A stretch of 64,000 bases of DNA from Sphingomonas changbaiensis NBRC 104936 (GCF_000974765.1 NZ_BBWU01000039.1:62001-126000); one strand, 5' to 3'; numbered from the stretch's first letter, positions 51,904-64,000 are shown. The notes: generated by a model from the letters alone, not told the origin. Program-made: numbers and translations.

Positions 51904-53475
51904 ATGCGTACCCATCGTCTTTTGCTGTCGATCGCCTTCGCTGCCGTCATCGCCTCGCCGGTTGCGGCGCAGGAGAAGGAGACCAAATCCGAACACACGA
52001 CCGTCGAGACGAAAAAGGTCGACGAGGATATCGCGCTCGCCAGCGCGGAAGAGGATGCCCAGCCGAAGCGGGGCAGCGTCACGGTCGCGGGCAAGACGAT
52101 CAACTATACCGTCACGCCGGGAACGCTGACGATCCGCAACGATGACGGCGAGGCGGTCGCGAGCATGTTCTACGTGGCCTACGTCGCGGATCGCCCCAAG
52201 GGCTCGGCGCCCAGGCCGATCACCTTCGCCTATAATGGCGGGCCGGGATCGTCGAGCATGTGGCTGCACATGGGATCGATCGGCCCCGTGCATGTCGAGA
52301 CGCCGACCGCATCGGTGCCGATGCCGGCCCCGTACCGCATCACCGAGAACCATAATACGATGCTCGACAAGACCGACATCGTGTTCATGGACGCGATCGG
52401 CACCGGCCTTTCGCGGCCGATCGGCAAGTCGAAGGGTCCGGAATTCTGGGGCGTCGACCAGGACATCGATGCCTATGCGCGCGCGATCATGCGCTACCTC
52501 AGGATCAACGATCGCTGGGACAGCCCCAAATTCCTGTTCGGCGAAAGCTATGGCACGCTGCGGTCCGCGGGTCTCGTCTACGCGCTCCAGCAGCGGGGCG
52601 TGCAGATGAGCGGCGTGACCCTGCTGTCGTCGATCCTGAACTATGGCGTGCGCCAGCCCGGTTTCGACCAGATCTACCTGACCTACCTGCCCAGCTATGC
52701 GGCGACGGCCTGGTATCACAACCGGCTGGCCAACAAGCCGGCCGCGCTCGAGCCGTTCCTGGCCGAAGTGCGGCAATGGACCGTCGGTCCCTATGCCGCC
52801 GCTCTCGCCAAGGGCGCTGACCTTGGTGACGAGGAACGCCTGGCGGTTGCAAAGCAGATGAGCGCCTATACCGGCCTGTCGGTCCAATACCTGCTCGATT
52901 CCGACCTGCGCGTCGATCTGTCCCGCTTCCGCAAGGAGCTGATGCGCGACCAGAAGCGCACGGTCGGCCGGCTCGATTCCCGCTTCGTCGGCATCGACGT
53001 CGACGCGGCCGGCGAAGAGCCCGAATACGACACCACCGATACCTCGATCAGCGGTGCCTATATCGGCGCGCTCAACAAATATCTGTTCGGCACGCTCGGG
53101 TACAAGACCAAGCTTGCTTATCGTCCGAATTACTATGTGAAGATCGGCGGCAGCCATTGGGACCAGCGGCACAAGGCGCCGGGCCAGCAGGGCCGCACGA
53201 TGGCGCTCGCCGATACCGCGCTCGACCTGTCGGCGGCGATGCGGCAGAACCCGCACCTGAAGGTGCTGTCGCTGAACGGCTATTACGATATGGCAACGCC
53301 GTTCTTCGGCGCGGAATACGACCTGAAGCACATGCAGATCGATCCGACGCTGCGCCCGAACCTGACCTTCCATTATTATGAGTCCGGTCACATGGTGTAC
53401 ATCAACCCGGCGGTGACGGCGCAGTTCAAGGCCGATCTCGACGCCTTCTACGACAGCGCGACGCGAGGCGAATGA
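51904..53475 (+). CDS. S10 serine carboxypeptidase-like protein
   Basis: The 523-residue protein has a signal peptide and the serine carboxypeptidase pattern: FAYNGGPGSSSMWLHMG near the oxyanion site, nucleophile Ser215 in FGESYGTLRS, Asp in NGYYDMATPFFG and His in YESGHMVYI. S10 enzymes remove C-terminal residues, including proline in some cases, and work best at acidic pH. Exported together with the DUF885 protein it would shorten peptides before uptake. Its stop overlaps the transporter start as ATGA. Confidence 0.93.
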   Translation: MRTHRLLLSIAFAAVIASPVAAQEKETKSEHTTVETKKVDEDIALASAEEDAQPKRGSVTVAGKTINYTVTPGTLTIRNDDGEAVASMFYVAYVADRPKGSAPRPITFAYNGGPGSSSMWLHMGSIGPVHVETPTASVPMPAPYRITENHNTMLDKTDIVFMDAIGTGLSRPIGKSKGPEFWGVDQDIDAYARAIMRYLRINDRWDSPKFLFGESYGTLRSAGLVYALQQRGVQMSGVTLLSSILNYGVRQPGFDQIYLTYLPSYAATAWYHNRLANKPAALEPFLAEVRQWTVGPYAAALAKGADLGDEERLAVAKQMSAYTGLSVQYLLDSDLRVDLSRFRKELMRDQKRTVGRLDSRFVGIDVDAAGEEPEYDTTDTSISGAYIGALNKYLFGTLGYKTKLAYRPNYYVKIGGSHWDQRHKAPGQQGRTMALADTALDLSAAMRQNPHLKVLSLNGYYDMATPFFGAEYDLKHMQIDPTLRPNLTFHYYESGHMVYINPAVTAQFKADLDAFYDSATRGE

Positions 53476-54807
53476 GCCTGGCCGTGCCCTCCCCCGCGCT
53501 GCTGCCCGAGCAAGGGCAGCAGCGCCGTCTGTTCGGCGAGCCGATCGGCCTCACCTTCCTGGTGCTGACCGAAGCGTGGGAGCGTTTTTCCTATTACGGC
53601 ATGACCGCGATCCTGGTGCTCTATATGAGCCAGGCGCTGCTGCTGCCCGGCCATGTCGAGCACGTGGCCGGTTTTGCTGCCTTCCGGCGCGGGCTCGAAA
53701 GCCTGTTCGGGCCGATGGCGACGCTGGCGCTCGCCTCGCAGATCTATGGCCTCTACAGCGGCCTCGTCTATTTCACGCCGGTGCTGGGCGGCTGGATCGC
53801 CGACCGCTTCATCGGCCGCCGTCGCGCGGTGATGCTGGGCGCGCTGATGATGAGCGGCGGCCATGTCGCGATGGCGTTCGACGCGTCGTTCCTGCTCGCG
53901 CTCCTATTGCTGATCGTCGGCTGCGGCTTCCTGAAAGGCAATATCTCCGCCCAGGTCGGCCAGCTTTATCCCCGCGACGACGCCGAACGCCGCACCCGGG
54001 CGTTCGCGATCTTCTCGACCGGCATCAATGTGGGCGCGATCCTGGGGCCGCTTGCCTGCGGGCTGCTGGCGCAGCTGTTCGGCTGGCATGCCGGCTTTGC
54101 TGCGGCCGGGGCGCTGATGCTGCTCGGCCTCGTCACCTACATCGCCGGCTATCGCTATCTGCCCGATCCCGCGGTGGAGCGCCGCGTGCGCGAAACGCAT
54201 GAAAAGCTCAGCACGCAGGACTGGAAGACGATCGCGCTGCTGCTGCTGGTGATCGCGCTGACGGTGTTCCACTCGATCATCTATTACCAGAACGCCAACA
54301 TGGCGCTGGTCTGGATCGATCGGACCGTGGCGCTGGATTATGGCGGCTTCCGCATTCCGGTGCCGTGGTTCGCCTCGATCGACCCGATCGCGAGCGTGCT
54401 CGGCGTGCCGCTGCTGCTCGCCTTCTGGCGGCGCCAGGCCGCGACAGGCAAGGAGCCGACGGAGATGACAAAGATCGTCATCGGCCTCGCGATTGCGACA
54501 GTCGCCAACCTGCTGCTCGTGCTCGGCAGCCGGGTCGGGCCGCCGGTGCCGGTGGTGTTCCCGGTCGTGTACGACCTGCTGCTCGGCGTCTCGTTCCTCT
54601 ATTACTGGCCGACGCTGCTGGCGCTGGTGTCGCGCGTCGCGCCGCGACCGGTCAACGCGACGATGATGGGCGTCGCGTTCCTGTCGCTGTTCGTGTCGTA
54701 CAGCATGATCGGCTGGATCGGCGGCTTTTACGAGCGGATGACCCCAACCGGCTTCTGGGCGATGAACGTCGCGATCGGGACGGTGGGCCTGGTCATCCTG
54801 CTCGCAC

Positions 54808-56388
<1,581 letters not shown>

Positions 56389-56433
56389 GGGCGAGTCCTT
56401 CAGTGCGAGATGAGCTGGTCGTAGCCCACCTAC

Positions 56434-56445
56434 ATCGTATACGAT
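56434..56445. promoter_or_regulatory. Operator copy E (ATCGTATACGAT)
   Basis: This 12-base perfect palindrome lies upstream of the aldehyde dehydrogenase. Read on the minus strand it gives AAAATCGTATACGATG, almost the same as the bases at copy C. The GTATA half-site is intact; the second TATAC arm is degenerate. It also lies 60 bases before hutI. Confidence 0.55.
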
Positions 56446-56504
56446 TTTGGTCAACCCGACGGCCTCGTTTGCAGCATCGGCCGGCATTCCTGTAGGCGAG
56501 GCCC

Positions 56505-57701
56505 ATGCGCGCCGACACACTTTGGACCAACGCCCGCCTGCTGACGATGGCGGCCGGATCGCCGGTCACCAACGAGCCGGGCGCGATCGCGGCGAAGGAT
56601 GGGCGGATCGTCCATGTCGGCCCCGGCGACGTCGACGCGGAACGCGTGTTCGACTGCGAAGGTCGGCTGGTTACCCCCGGGCTGATCGATTGCCATACGC
56701 ACCTCGTCTATGCCGGCAACCGCGCCACCGAGTTCGAGCTGCGGCTGAAAGGCGCGTCCTATGAGGAGATCGCGCGCGCCGGCGGCGGCATCGTCTCGAC
56801 GATGCGGCACACGCGCGAGGCCAGCGAGGCGGCGCTGATCGAACAGGCCCTGCCCCGGCTTGATGCGCTGATTGCCGAAGGCGTGACGACGATCGAGATC
56901 AAGTCGGGTTATGGCCTCGACCTCGATTCCGAGCGCAAGATGCTGCGTGCTGCACGTTCGCTCGCAGAAGATCGGCCGGTGCGGGTCGCGACGACCTTCC
57001 TCGGCGCGCACGCGCTGCCGCCGGAATTCGCCGGGAGGGCAGATGCCTTTATCGACGCAGTCTGCGAAATGATCCCCGTCCTCGGCGGCCTGGCAGACGC
57101 GGTGGACGCTTTCTGCGAGGGCATCGGTTTTTCGTCGGAGCAGGTGGAGCGGGTGTTCGCGGCCGCGCGGAAGCAGGGCTTGCCGGTGAAGCTGCATGCT
57201 GAACAGCTGTCGAACCTGCACGGCGCGGCGCTGGCGGCCCGATACGGCGCGCTGTCGGCCGATCACCTCGAGCATCTGGACGAAGCCGGCGTCGCAGCGA
57301 TGTCGCAGGCGGGAACAATCGCGACGCTGCTGCCCGGCGCCTATTATTTCACGCGCGAGACCAGGCTGCCGCCGATCGGGGCATTGCGCGCGGTCGGCGT
57401 GCCGATCGCGCTCGCGACCGACTGCAATCCGGGAACCTCGCCGATGACGTCGCTGCTGCTCGTCATGAACATGGCGGCAACGCTGTTCCGGATGACGGTG
57501 GAAGAGTGCCTGCTCGGCGTGACCCGCAACGCCGCCGCCGCGCTGGGACTGGCGGGCGAGGTCGGGACGCTGGAGCCCGGCAAGGCCTGCGACCTAGCGA
57601 TCTGGGACGTGCGGGAGCCGGCGGAGCTGGTCTATCGGATCGGCTTCAACCCGCTTCACGCGCGGGTGTTCGGGGGCGGGATTACCGCCCTGCGGGCGTG
57701 A
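56505..57701 (+). CDS. hutI: Imidazolonepropionase HutI
   Basis: The 398-residue enzyme has the imidazolonepropionase pattern: [19 protein letters not shown] with the HxH metal site, [44 protein letters not shown] and [13 protein letters not shown]. It opens the imidazolone ring to N-formimidoyl-L-glutamate in the third step of histidine breakdown. It is separated from hutHGU and converges on hutC, overlapping it by 20 bases. Length is usual. Confidence 0.96.
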   Translation: MRADTLWTNARLLTMAAGSPVTNEPGAIAAKDGRIVHVGPGDVDAERVFDCEGRLVTPGLIDCHTHLVYAGNRATEFELRLKGASYEEIARAGGGIVSTMRHTREASEAALIEQALPRLDALIAEGVTTIEIKSGYGLDLDSERKMLRAARSLAEDRPVRVATTFLGAHALPPEFAGRADAFIDAVCEMIPVLGGLADAVDAFCEGIGFSSEQVERVFAAARKQGLPVKLHAEQLSNLHGAALAARYGALSADHLEHLDEAGVAAMSQAGTIATLLPGAYYFTRETRLPPIGALRAVGVPIALATDCNPGTSPMTSLLLVMNMAATLFRMTVEECLLGVTRNAAAALGLAGEVGTLEPGKACDLAIWDVREPAELVYRIGFNPLHARVFGGGITALRA

Positions 57702-58371
57702 AGCGCGCGACCAGATCGTAGCGATCACCGGGAAAGGTCTGGCGGACATGGGTGACCGGCTCGCCGTTGCGCCAGGTGGTGCGGGCGAGGCGGAGGCAGG
57801 GCGTGCCGCGCGGAAGCTGGAGGCGCGCGGCGACATCGCCGGTCGCGCCGATTGCGGAAATACGATGCTCCGCCTCGCTCCACGGCACATGGTCGAGCAG
57901 CCAGATGCCGGGCGCGATGCTCTCGAACGGCTCGGCGCGCGCATCCGGGACAGCGGCGAGGCTGATCCAGCGCAGCTCATGTGCAAACGGGCCATCGATC
58001 GCATGGTGCACGCCTTCCACGCGCAGCAGGTTGGTGCCGGGGGCAAACACGCCCGCTTCTGCTTTCTCTTCGATCCGCGCGACCCGTTCGAAGCGATAGC
58101 CGCCGCCGCGGGCCGCGATAGCCGCGCCGATGTCCGGAATGTCGAGCACCGCGGCTTCGCTGTGCGGGTGGGCGACGAACGATCCGGCCTTGCGCCGCCG
58201 CTCGATCAGCCCGGCGCGGGCAAGCGAGGCGAGCGCCTTGCCGACCGTCGCGCGGGCGCAGCCATATTCGGCGACCAGCTCATGCTCGAACGGGATGCGC
58301 GCACCGGGGCGGAGCTCGCCCGAGCGGATGCGGTGTTCGAGGTCGGCGCGGATGCGCGCCTCGATCGTCAT
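57682..58371 (-). CDS. hutC: HutC, GntR/UTRA repressor of histidine utilisation
   Basis: The 229-residue protein has an N-terminal GntR winged helix ([39 protein letters not shown]) and a UTRA ligand domain ([20 protein letters not shown] and [20 protein letters not shown]). HutC-type repressors bind urocanate. Its start overlaps the hutF stop as ATGA, so repressor and enzyme are coexpressed. The likely operator is at 59742-59753 between hutF and hutH. Confidence 0.93.
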   Translation of the reverse strand: MTIEARIRADLEHRIRSGELRPGARIPFEHELVAEYGCARATVGKALASLARAGLIERRRKAGSFVAHPHSEAAVLDIPDIGAAIAARGGGYRFERVARIEEKAEAGVFAPGTNLLRVEGVHHAIDGPFAHELRWISLAAVPDARAEPFESIAPGIWLLDHVPWSEAEHRISAIGATGDVAARLQLPRGTPCLRLARTTWRNGEPVTHVRQTFPGDRYDLVARFTPAGR

Positions 58372-59720
58372 GCGGCGAGCAGCCTGGCGAGCGTTTTGCG
58401 GTAGCGCACGGCGATCCCGGCGCGCGACGTGTGCACGCCGCCGCTCACCACGCGCTCGCCGGCGCGCCAGACGCAATCGATAGCCCCGCGATTGCTGCCG
58501 AAGATCCAGCCGTCGAGCAACGCATCGCCGCGACGCTCGATCAGCGACGGATGCTCGGCATCGAGCGACACGATGTCGGCGGAATGGCCGACCGTTATGC
58601 CGAACGCGCCCTGCAATGCCTGCGCGCTGCCGGTCCCCGCCGCGCGGAACAACCGGCCGCCGACCGAAGGCTCGTCGGCAGTCGCGAGGCAGCCACGGGC
58701 GCGGTCGCGGAGCCGCTGGCTGTATTCGAGCTGGCGGAGCTCGGCGGCGACGTCGATCTGGATGTTGGAATCGGTGCCCGTCGCGAATCGGCCGCCGGCC
58801 TCAAGATAGCGCCGGGCCGGGAAGATGCCGTCGCCCAGATTGGCCTCGGTGACGGGGCACAGGCCGGCGACCGCGCCGCTCGCGGCGAGCGCGTCGGTCT
58901 CGGCCTCGGTCAGATGGGTCGAATGGACGAGGCACCAGCGCGCATCGACGCCGGCATTGGCGAGCAGCCACTCGACTGGGCGCGCGCCGAAATGCGCGAC
59001 GCTTGCCTCGACTTCCCTGGTCTGCTCGGCCGCGTGGATGTGCACCGGCGCGCCGGGCCGGAGCGTCAGCAGGTGCGAAAGCTCGTCGGGCGTGACGGCG
59101 CGCAGCGAGTGCGGGGCGATGCCTAGCCGGTCGTCTTTGCGCAGCAGCTTCTCGCTTGCGTCGACCAGCCGCGCGAATCCGCCCAGGTCCGAGATGAAGC
59201 GGCGCTGGCCGGGCGCGGGCGGCGCGCCGCCGAAATCGGCATGAGCGTAGAAGACGGGCAACAGGGTGAGGCCGATGCCGGTCTGCCGCGCGGCCTCGAC
59301 GATCGCCGCCGCCATGGCTTCGGGGGCGGCATAGCGCTGCCCGTCCGGCGCATTGTGCAGATAGTGGAACTCGCCGACGCGCGTGTAGCCGGTCTCCAGC
59401 ATCTCGGCATAGGCCTGGGCGGTGATCGCGGCGATGTCGTCGGGATCGAGCCGGTCGAGGAAGCGGTACATCAGCTCCCGCCAGCTCCAGAAATCGTCGT
59501 GGGGCCTGCCGCGCTGCTCGGTCAGTCCCGCCATGCCGCGCTGGAAGCCGTGGCTGTGGACATTGCCCTGGCCAGGAATGGCGATTGCGTGGCGCTCGTC
59601 GCCGGTAGCGGGCTCCGCATCCGGCTCGACGCTCGCGATCCGGCCGCCCTCCAGGCGCACGCGCACCCGGTCGGCCCAGCCTTGGGGCAGCAATGCCGTT
59701 TCGAACCAAAGCTGCGTCAT
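58368..59720 (-). CDS. hutF: Formimidoylglutamate deiminase HutF
   Basis: The 450-residue amidohydrolase has HxH in GQGNVHSHGFQRGMAG, then RVGEFHYLHNAPDG, HIHAAEQTREVEA, LVHSTHLTEAE and ATGTDSNIQIDVAAELR. It converts N-formimidoylglutamate to N-formylglutamate, the substrate of HutG; together they form the five-step route. The ATG at 59720 has GAGGAGA upstream. It is divergent from hutH. Confidence 0.95.
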   Translation of the reverse strand: MTQLWFETALLPQGWADRVRVRLEGGRIASVEPDAEPATGDERHAIAIPGQGNVHSHGFQRGMAGLTEQRGRPHDDFWSWRELMYRFLDRLDPDDIAAITAQAYAEMLETGYTRVGEFHYLHNAPDGQRYAAPEAMAAAIVEAARQTGIGLTLLPVFYAHADFGGAPPAPGQRRFISDLGGFARLVDASEKLLRKDDRLGIAPHSLRAVTPDELSHLLTLRPGAPVHIHAAEQTREVEASVAHFGARPVEWLLANAGVDARWCLVHSTHLTEAETDALAASGAVAGLCPVTEANLGDGIFPARRYLEAGGRFATGTDSNIQIDVAAELRQLEYSQRLRDRARGCLATADEPSVGGRLFRAAGTGSAQALQGAFGITVGHSADIVSLDAEHPSLIERRGDALLDGWIFGSNRGAIDCVWRAGERVVSGGVHTSRAGIAVRYRKTLARLLAA

Positions 59721-59741
59721 CGGGGTCTCCTCGCGATTATT

Positions 59742-59753
59742 ATGACTAGACAT
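59742..59753. promoter_or_regulatory. Candidate HutC operator
   Basis: ATGACTAGACAT in the 61-base hutF-hutH gap is a near-palindrome (outer ATG/CAT and central CTAG match). It is the only such element in this gap and lies where a repressor could control both hutFC and hutHGU. Binding is inferred. Confidence 0.45.
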
Positions 59754-59781
59754 ATTCGCCGCGCGCGGCAAGATTGCGCCC

Positions 59782-61302
59782 ATGCTCACGCCCGGTTCGG
59801 TCTCGCTCGCTGAGTGGCGCAACATCTATGACGGCGGCGCGGTCGCGCTCGATCCGGCCTGTGCGGCCCGGATCGACGAGGGCGCCGCGGCAGTGGAGCG
59901 CATCGTCGCCAGGGGCGAGCCGGTCTATGGCATCAACACCGGCTTCGGGAAGCTGGCGAGCGTGCGCATCGCGGACGCGGATCTGGCGACGCTCCAGCGC
60001 AACATCGTGCTGAGCCATGCCGCAGGGGTCGGCGACCCGATGCCGGCGCCCGTCGCGCGGCTGATGATGGCGCTAAAGCTCGCCAGCCTGGCACAGGGCG
60101 CGTCGGGCGTGCGACCGGCGACGACCGATCTTCTCGCGGCGATGATCGAATGCGATCTGGTGCCGGTGATCCCGGCGCAAGGCTCAGTCGGCGCGAGCGG
60201 CGATCTTGCCCCGCTGGCCCATCTTGCTGCGACGATGATCGGTGTCGGCGAAATCTGGGTTTCCGGCGAGCGCCGGCCCGCCGCTGCCGCGCTGGAAGGC
60301 GCGGGCCTCACGCCGCTGGCGCTCGGGCCCAAGGAAGGGCTGGCGCTGCTGAACGGCACGCAATTTTCCTGCGCCTATGCGCTTGCCGGGCTGTTCGAGG
60401 CGGAGCGGCTGTTGCAGGCGGCGCTGGTCACAGGCGCACTGTCGACCGAAGCGGCGCGCGGGTCCGACACGCCGTTCGATCCCCGCATTCACGCGCTTCG
60501 TCGCCAGCGCGGGCAGATTGAAGTCGCCGCGGCGCTCAGGACGCTGGTTGCGGGCTCGGCGATCCGCGAATCGCATCGCGACGGCGATACCCGCGTGCAG
60601 GACCCGTACTGCCTGCGTTGCCAGCCGCAGGTCATGGGGGCGGTGCTCGACCTGCTGCGCCAGGCGGCGGCGACCTTGGCCGACGAAGCGAACGGCGTCT
60701 CTGACAACCCGCTGATCTTCGCCGATACCGACGAGGCGCTATCGGGCGGCAACTTCCATGCGGAGCCGGTCGCGTTCGCCGCCGACATGATCGCACTGGC
60801 CTTGTGCGAGATCGGCTCGATCGCCGAGCGGCGGATCGCGATGCTGGTCGATCCGGCGCTGTCGGGCTTGCCGGCGTTCCTGACCCCCGCGCCGGGTCTG
60901 AACTCCGGCTTCATGATCCCGCAGGTGACGGCAGCGGCGCTGGTTTCCGAGAACAAGCAGCGCGCCTACCCGGCCAGTGTCGATTCGATCCCCACTTCGG
61001 CGAACCAGGAAGACCATGTCTCGATGGCCGCTCATGGCGCGCGCCGGCTGGTCGCGATGGCGGAGAATCTCGCGAACGTGCTCGGCATCGAGCTGCTGGC
61101 GGCGGCGCAGGGCTGCGATTTCCTGAACCCATTGACGTCCAGCGAGCCGCTGGAGCGCGCGCGGGCGGCAGTGCGCAAGGCCGTGCCGAAGCTGCAGGAC
61201 GATCGCTATTTCCATCCCGACATGCTCGCCGCGACCCGGCTGGTCGCGAGCGGTGCGCTGGCTTCGGCCGCCGGCGTGGCGCTGCCCGAGGTCGCCGCGT
61301 GA
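59782..61302 (+). CDS. hutH: Histidine ammonia-lyase HutH
   Basis: The 506-residue enzyme has the residues Ala138-Ser139-Gly140 ([15 protein letters not shown]) that cyclise to the MIO cofactor, plus [11 protein letters not shown] at the N-terminus, [15 protein letters not shown] and [17 protein letters not shown]. It removes ammonia from histidine to give urocanate. Its TGA overlaps the GTG of hutG. Confidence 0.97.
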   Translation: MLTPGSVSLAEWRNIYDGGAVALDPACAARIDEGAAAVERIVARGEPVYGINTGFGKLASVRIADADLATLQRNIVLSHAAGVGDPMPAPVARLMMALKLASLAQGASGVRPATTDLLAAMIECDLVPVIPAQGSVGASGDLAPLAHLAATMIGVGEIWVSGERRPAAAALEGAGLTPLALGPKEGLALLNGTQFSCAYALAGLFEAERLLQAALVTGALSTEAARGSDTPFDPRIHALRRQRGQIEVAAALRTLVAGSAIRESHRDGDTRVQDPYCLRCQPQVMGAVLDLLRQAAATLADEANGVSDNPLIFADTDEALSGGNFHAEPVAFAADMIALALCEIGSIAERRIAMLVDPALSGLPAFLTPAPGLNSGFMIPQVTAAALVSENKQRAYPASVDSIPTSANQEDHVSMAAHGARRLVAMAENLANVLGIELLAAAQGCDFLNPLTSSEPLERARAAVRKAVPKLQDDRYFHPDMLAATRLVASGALASAAGVALPEVAA

Positions 61303-62150
61303 GCGACTGGCTGACGATCCGCCGTGGCGACGCGCCGCTGATCGTCTCGGTGCCCCATGCCGGGACCGAAATACCGGCGGACGTGGGAGCCGCCCTCGTC
61401 TCCCCCTGGATCGGGCGTCAGGACGCCGACTGGTATGTCGACCGTCTCTATGCCTTCGCAGCCGACTTGGGCGCGACGACCGTGGCGACCTCGATCTCGC
61501 GCAGTGTCGTCGACGTGAACCGCGACCCGTCGGGCGCGTCGCTCTATCCGGGGCAGGCGACGACGGAGCTGTGCCCGACCACCAATTTCGACGGCGAGCC
61601 ATTGTGGCGGGAAGCACCGGACGAGGTAGAGATCGCCCGCCGGGTGGAGACATACTTCCAGCCCTACCACGCGACCCTTGAGAGCGAGATCGCGCGGCTG
61701 CGTGCGATGCATCCGGCAATCGTCCTCTACGAAGCCCATTCGATCCGCAGCATCGTGCCTCGCCTGTTCGACGGCGAGCTGCCGCAGTTCAACATCGGCA
61801 CCAATAGCGGGAAGAGCTGTTCGCCGGCACTTACGGCCGTGGTTGCTCAGGCGTGCTCCGGCGAAGGCCGGAGCGCTGAACTCACAAGGCTCCGGCCTTT
61901 GCCGGAGCACAGCGTAGTCATTGACGGCCGCTTCAAGGGCGGCTGGACCACGCGCCACTATGGCCGGCCCGAACAGGGCTTGCACGCGATCCAGATGGAA
62001 TTGGCGATGCGCGGCTATCTGGACGAACCCACCGCCTTCACCCCCGAGACCTGGCCCGTACGCTACGACGACGCGCGCGCGGCCCGGATGCGCGAGACGC
62101 TCGCCCACGTGCTCGGCGCCTGCATCGCCTTTGCGAAGGAACAAGCATGA
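61299..62150 (+). CDS. hutG: N-formylglutamate amidohydrolase HutG carrying a repeat insertion
   Basis: The 283-residue enzyme has the N-formylglutamate deformylase signatures: [16 protein letters not shown], the VDVNRDPSG block, [17 protein letters not shown] and [20 protein letters not shown]. It completes histidine breakdown to glutamate and formate. Residues about 186-204 ([20 protein letters not shown]) come from an inverted repeat at 61854-61909 inserted without frame change; the product is about that much longer than usual. The start is a GTG overlapping hutH. Whether the enzyme is active is not certain, but flanking motifs are intact. Confidence 0.92.
   Translation: MSDWLTIRRGDAPLIVSVPHAGTEIPADVGAALVSPWIGRQDADWYVDRLYAFAADLGATTVATSISRSVVDVNRDPSGASLYPGQATTELCPTTNFDGEPLWREAPDEVEIARRVETYFQPYHATLESEIARLRAMHPAIVLYEAHSIRSIVPRLFDGELPQFNIGTNSGKSCSPALTAVVAQACSGEGRSAELTRLRPLPEHSVVIDGRFKGGWTTRHYGRPEQGLHAIQMELAMRGYLDEPTAFTPETWPVRYDDARAARMRETLAHVLGACIAFAKEQA
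61854..61909. repeat. Double-hairpin repeat inside hutG
   Basis: Left arm 61854-61874 and right arm 61889-61909 are inverted copies of a TGCTCCGG...CCGGAGC element, each able to form its own hairpin. Total length 56 bases. The reading frame of hutG passes through it without a stop. Similar intergenic elements are typical of sphingomonad genomes; none with this core is seen elsewhere in this window. Confidence 0.85.
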
Positions 62151-63799
62151 GCCGCCTCGACAATAGCCGCCACATTCGCGCGCCGCGTGGGCCCGAGCTC
62201 AACGCGAAGAGCTGGCTGACCGAAGCGCCGCTCAGGATGCTGATGAACAATCTCGACGACGAGGTTGCCGAGAACCCGCAAGAGCTGGTCGTCTATGGCG
62301 GTATCGGCCGCGCCGCGCGCGACTGGGAGAGCTTCGACCGCATCGCCGCGGTGCTGAAGCGGCTGGGCGACGAGGAGACGCTGCTGGTCCAGTCCGGCAA
62401 GCCGGTCGGCGTGTTCCGCACCCACCGCGATGCGCCACGCGTGCTGATCGCCAACTCCAACCTCGTGCCGCGCTGGGCCGATTGGGATCATTTCAACGAG
62501 CTCGATCGCAAGGGCCTGATGATGTACGGCCAGATGACGGCCGGCAGCTGGATCTATATCGGTACCCAAGGCATCGTCCAAGGCACGTACGAGACCTTCG
62601 TCGAGGTCGGGCGGCAGCATTATAGCGGCGACCTCTCCGGCCGCTGGATCCTGACTGCGGGGCTCGGCGGCATGGGCGGCGCGCAGCCGCTCGCGGCGGT
62701 GATGGCCGGCGCCTCGTGCCTCGCCGTCGAATGCCAGCCGAGCCGGATCGAGATGCGGCTGAAGACCCGCTATCTCGACCGCGCCACCGACAGCCTCGAC
62801 GAGGCGCTAGAGCTGGTCACGACCGCAAAGGAGCCGATCTCGGTCGGCCTGCTCGGCAATGCCGCCGACATCTATCCGGAGCTGGTGCGCCGCGGCGTGC
62901 GGCCCGACGTCGTCACCGACCAGACTTCCGCGCACGATCCGGTCAACGGCTATCTGCCGAAGGGCTGGACGCTCGACCGCTGGATGCGTGAGCGCGAGAG
63001 CGATCCGAAGGGGGTCGAGCACGCCGCCAAGGCCTCGATGGCGGAGCATGTCCGCGCAATGCTCGATTTCTGGAAGGCGGGCGTGCCGACGCTCGATTAC
63101 GGCAACAATATCCGTCAGATGGCGAAGGACGAAGGCGTTGCGGACGCGTTCGCTTTCCCGGGCTTCGTGCCCGCCTATATCCGCCCGCTCTTCTGCCGCG
63201 GGGTGGGGCCATTCCGCTGGTGTGCGCTCTCCGGCGATCCGGAGGACATCTACAAGACCGACGCCAAGGTGAAGGAGCTGCTGCCCGACAATGCGCACCT
63301 GCACCGCTGGCTCGACATGGCGAAGGAACGGATCGCCTTTCAGGGCTTGCCGGCGCGCATCTGCTGGGTGGGCCTGGGCGACCGTCACCGGCTCGGCCTC
63401 GCCTTCAACGAGATGGTCCGCTCGGGCGAGCTGAAGGCGCCGGTCGTGATCGGCCGCGATCACCTCGATTCCGGCTCGGTCGCCAGCCCCAACCGCGAGA
63501 CCGAGGCGATGCGCGACGGTTCCGACGCCGTCTCCGACTGGCCGCTGCTGAACGCGCTCCTCAACACCGCAAGCGGCGCGACCTGGGTGTCGCTGCACCA
63601 TGGCGGCGGTGTCGGCATGGGCTATTCGCAGCACGCCGGCATAGTCATCGTCGCAGACGGCACCGACGAGGCCGCAGCGCGGCTGGAACGCGTGCTGTGG
63701 AACGACCCCGCAACCGGCGTCATGCGCCACGCCGATGCGGGATATGAGATCGCGGTGGAATGTGCGCGGGAGAAGGGGTTGGACCTGCCGAGTTTGTGA
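62147..63799 (+). CDS. hutU: Urocanate hydratase HutU
   Basis: The 550-residue enzyme has the urocanase patterns: [40 protein letters not shown] (NAD-binding), [17 protein letters not shown] and [15 protein letters not shown]. It adds water to urocanate to give imidazolonepropionate. It overlaps hutG by four bases and ends the hutHGU operon. Length is normal. Confidence 0.97.
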   Translation: MSRLDNSRHIRAPRGPELNAKSWLTEAPLRMLMNNLDDEVAENPQELVVYGGIGRAARDWESFDRIAAVLKRLGDEETLLVQSGKPVGVFRTHRDAPRVLIANSNLVPRWADWDHFNELDRKGLMMYGQMTAGSWIYIGTQGIVQGTYETFVEVGRQHYSGDLSGRWILTAGLGGMGGAQPLAAVMAGASCLAVECQPSRIEMRLKTRYLDRATDSLDEALELVTTAKEPISVGLLGNAADIYPELVRRGVRPDVVTDQTSAHDPVNGYLPKGWTLDRWMRERESDPKGVEHAAKASMAEHVRAMLDFWKAGVPTLDYGNNIRQMAKDEGVADAFAFPGFVPAYIRPLFCRGVGPFRWCALSGDPEDIYKTDAKVKELLPDNAHLHRWLDMAKERIAFQGLPARICWVGLGDRHRLGLAFNEMVRSGELKAPVVIGRDHLDSGSVASPNRETEAMRDGSDAVSDWPLLNALLNTASGATWVSLHHGGGVGMGYSQHAGIVIVADGTDEAAARLERVLWNDPATGVMRHADAGYEIAVECAREKGLDLPSL

Positions 63800-63800
63800 G

Positions 63801-63817
63801 CGGGCGTCAGTCGCCCG
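63801..63817. terminator. Short hairpin after hutU
   Basis: CGGGCG-TCAGT-CGCCCG forms a six-base stem right after the hutU stop and overlaps the stop codon of the converging gene. There is no T-run, so it is a weak candidate. Confidence 0.3.
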
Positions 63818-64000
63818 TCACCTCGCCATCATCGTCGGAGAGCTTCGCTTTCACGCGGCGCTTGCGAACTTCTTGTATGATATCCTCAATTGCATAAAGG
63901 GCATCGAACCCCTCTTTGGCCTTGCCGTTGGTCTCGTCTGGATCGGCCGCGAACAAAGCCTTTGCTTTCGCCGCCAGCGCGATCAGGTCCGTGTAACGCT
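63807..64000 (-). CDS. Unknown protein, C-terminal part (runs off the window)
   Basis: The last 64 codons of a minus-strand gene are visible, beginning outside the window. The product is charged and helical (YTDLIALAAKAKALFAADPD, EGFDALYAIEDIIQEVRKRR) and ends in an acidic tail. Codon use is less GC-rich than the neighbours (ATA, CAA and TTA-like choices occur), so it may be more recently acquired. I do not recognise a family. Confidence 0.5.
   Translation of the reverse strand, partial: RYTDLIALAAKAKALFAADPDETNGKAKEGFDALYAIEDIIQEVRKRRVKAKLSDDDGEVTGD

Overview
The window looks like a chromosomal segment of a flagellated sphingomonad-type alphaproteobacterium. DNA is high-GC and tightly packed. 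Many stops and starts overlap as ATGA or GTGA. It carries a class I PHA synthase, a YacG-type zinc peptide, SusC-like TonB-dependent uptake and short hairpin repeats of the kind scattered through sphingomonad genomes. No mobile element, rRNA or CRISPR array is seen, and no gap between genes exceeds about 300 bases.

Layout. (1) 1-5184: housekeeping and miscellaneous genes (truncated M16 peptidase, M28 peptidase, J-domain protein, BolA, pirin, epoxide-hydrolase-like enzyme). (2) 5181-22518: a large flagellar block. On the minus strand lie a lytic transglycosylase, flhA and fliA, then flgN and flgM, then flgA with a compact second MotA/MotB-like pair. On the plus strand lie flgBCDEFGHIJKL and then the main motA-motB. 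Sigma-54 type promoters precede the transglycosylase unit and flgB. Sigma-28 type promoters precede flgM and motA, so the usual two-step flagellar order can be read from the DNA. (3) 22565-25218: a repeat-rich glycine-zipper protein, phaC, yacG and tRNA-Phe. (4) 25364-56445: a roughly 31-kb island of about 20 genes. (5) 56505-63799: a complete five-enzyme histidine utilisation set (hutH, hutU, hutI, hutF, hutG) with its HutC repressor. A partial unknown gene closes the window.

The island in (4) is the most interesting part. It holds a recognisable hydroxyproline pathway: 4-hydroxyproline 2-epimerase, an FAD D-hydroxyproline dehydrogenase, a DHDPS-family deaminase, a 2,5-dioxopentanoate (alpha-ketoglutarate semialdehyde) dehydrogenase, and an LDH-like enzyme that may be a pyrroline-2-carboxylate reductase. 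Around it are a M24 Xaa-Pro type peptidase, two COG1228 amidohydrolases (a group that includes prolidases), a gamma-glutamyltransferase-like protein, DUF885 and S10 peptidases, a POT peptide transporter, an amino acid permease, a TonB-dependent receptor, and a GH127-type beta-L-arabinofuranosidase with all its zinc/catalytic residues. Beta-L-arabinofuranosides linked to hydroxyproline are typical of plant extensins. I therefore propose that the island takes up and degrades arabinosylated hydroxyproline-rich plant glycopeptides.

Five copies of a short near-palindrome of the form GTATA-N3-TATAC lie in front of the eight transcription units of the island. A GntR/FCD regulator sits inside it, which suggests a single local regulon. 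The functional reading is inference; gene families and the operator copies are visible in the sequence.
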